Positions 20,459 to 20,756 of a stretch of DNA of 20,756 nucleotides are shown here, piece by piece. The position numbers and the translations under genes are program-made. Numbering within the stretch: position 1 is the first letter of the stretch; each line of letters begins with the position of its first letter. Origin of the DNA: a virus; the IMG/VR virus record IMGVR_UViG_3300037485_000489, positions 1 through 20,756 of that record; one strand, 5' to 3'. The notes below the pieces were generated by a model that was not told the DNA's origin, searched no databases, and saw only the letters and a list, made by a program, of their open reading frames with translations.

Positions 20459-20756
20459 ATGGTTTATACTAATAGTAATAGTACCTTTCCAAGTCAGGTA
20501 GTACCGGATGAAGAAAAACAAAGTTTAGAGTATGGTAAACAAGTAGCCCAAGCAATCGAATACGAATGGTTCAACGGAAACGGAGGATCAGGAAGTGTCG
20601 GCGGACTAGGCGGCGGGGGAAATCCTGGAGGAAGATGGGGAACCAACTGGCAAAAATACCATACATTAAGATTATACGCAAGAGGTGAACAACCTGTACA
20701 AAAATACAAAGATGAATTATCTATTAATGGTGATCTATCTTATTTAAACTTAGACT
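20459..20756 (+). CDS. Portal protein, N-terminal part (runs off right edge)
   Basis: ATG at 20459 directly after the terL stop; open to the window end (99 residues visible). It has an acidic helix (EEKQSLEYGKQVAQAIEYEW), a Gly-rich linker at about 40-58 (NGNGGSGSVGGLGGGGN), then WGTNWQKYHTLRLYARGEQP and QKYKDELSINGDLSYLNLD. From memory the YARG-Q..KYK..L..NGD.SYLNLDW pattern is that of crAss-like phage portals, which are also encoded next to terL. The Gly-rich insertion is notable. The assignment rests on position plus this N-terminal match. Confidence 0.75.
   Translation, partial: MVYTNSNSTFPSQVVPDEEKQSLEYGKQVAQAIEYEWFNGNGGSGSVGGLGGGGNPGGRWGTNWQKYHTLRLYARGEQPVQKYKDELSINGDLSYLNLD

Noticed and set aside
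3590-20756. Alternative genetic code (stop reassignment), known in some crAss-like phages
   Set aside because: TAA, TGA (groEL) and TAG (glycosyltransferase gene) all end genes at sensible places with tight spacing to the next start.

Overview
The window is part of a tailed double-stranded DNA phage genome whose host is probably a member of the Bacteroidota. It holds a terminase large subunit followed by the N-terminus of a portal protein, a lysis cassette, collagen-like and YadA-head-like tail proteins, a phage GroEL/GroES pair and a tRNA-like gene. The AT-rich coding sequence, A-rich leaders with little Shine-Dalgarno character, a signal peptide ending in FSNAQ and a lipobox LLSC suggest Bacteroidota. 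From memory, the portal N-terminus (ARGEQ, then KYKDEL, then INGDLSYLNLD) and the terminase resemble crAss-like (Crassvirales-type) podoviruses. I could not run a search, so that placement is an inference.

Layout. Positions 1-2622 carry nine small leftward genes, most of unknown function and most with their own promoter. The promoters are a strikingly regular 40-nt element present six times, often flanked by a TGCTATAC box; this looks like an early host-takeover region. Positions 2623-3589 are a divergent intergenic region. It has a long stretch of odd composition (CGA/CAC/ACC-rich on the + strand, all three minus frames open), then a very AT-rich tract, then the second copy of a stem-loop also found at 1199-1242. 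This is the best candidate here for a replication origin or other cis-acting control region.

From 3590 to the right edge everything reads rightward in tightly packed genes with many 1-4 nt overlaps. The order is: a basic Lys-rich protein, fibre/adhesin proteins with a glycosyltransferase-like gene among them (3590-9156), small proteins and the lysis cassette (two small membrane proteins, M15 peptidase, putative u-spanin; 9170-10748), a tiny basic protein overlapping the spanin gene, groEL and groES (10901-12705), a possible winged-helix protein, a run of small probable virion proteins including a minimal HExxH zincin-like protein and an exported protein (13169-16804), a tRNA-like gene with anticodon CAU, four small conserved-looking genes including a tandem GroES-fold protein, then terL and the start of the portal gene.

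The rightward block combines virion assembly, lysis and chaperone functions and is presumably late. A GTGAT-TATA motif before 3590, 10901 and 14568 may mark late promoters. Points most worth following up are the early promoter/operator array, the duplicated stem-loop with compensatory changes, the anomalous intergenic block, the second GroES-like protein alongside GroEL/GroES, and the bulged tRNA.
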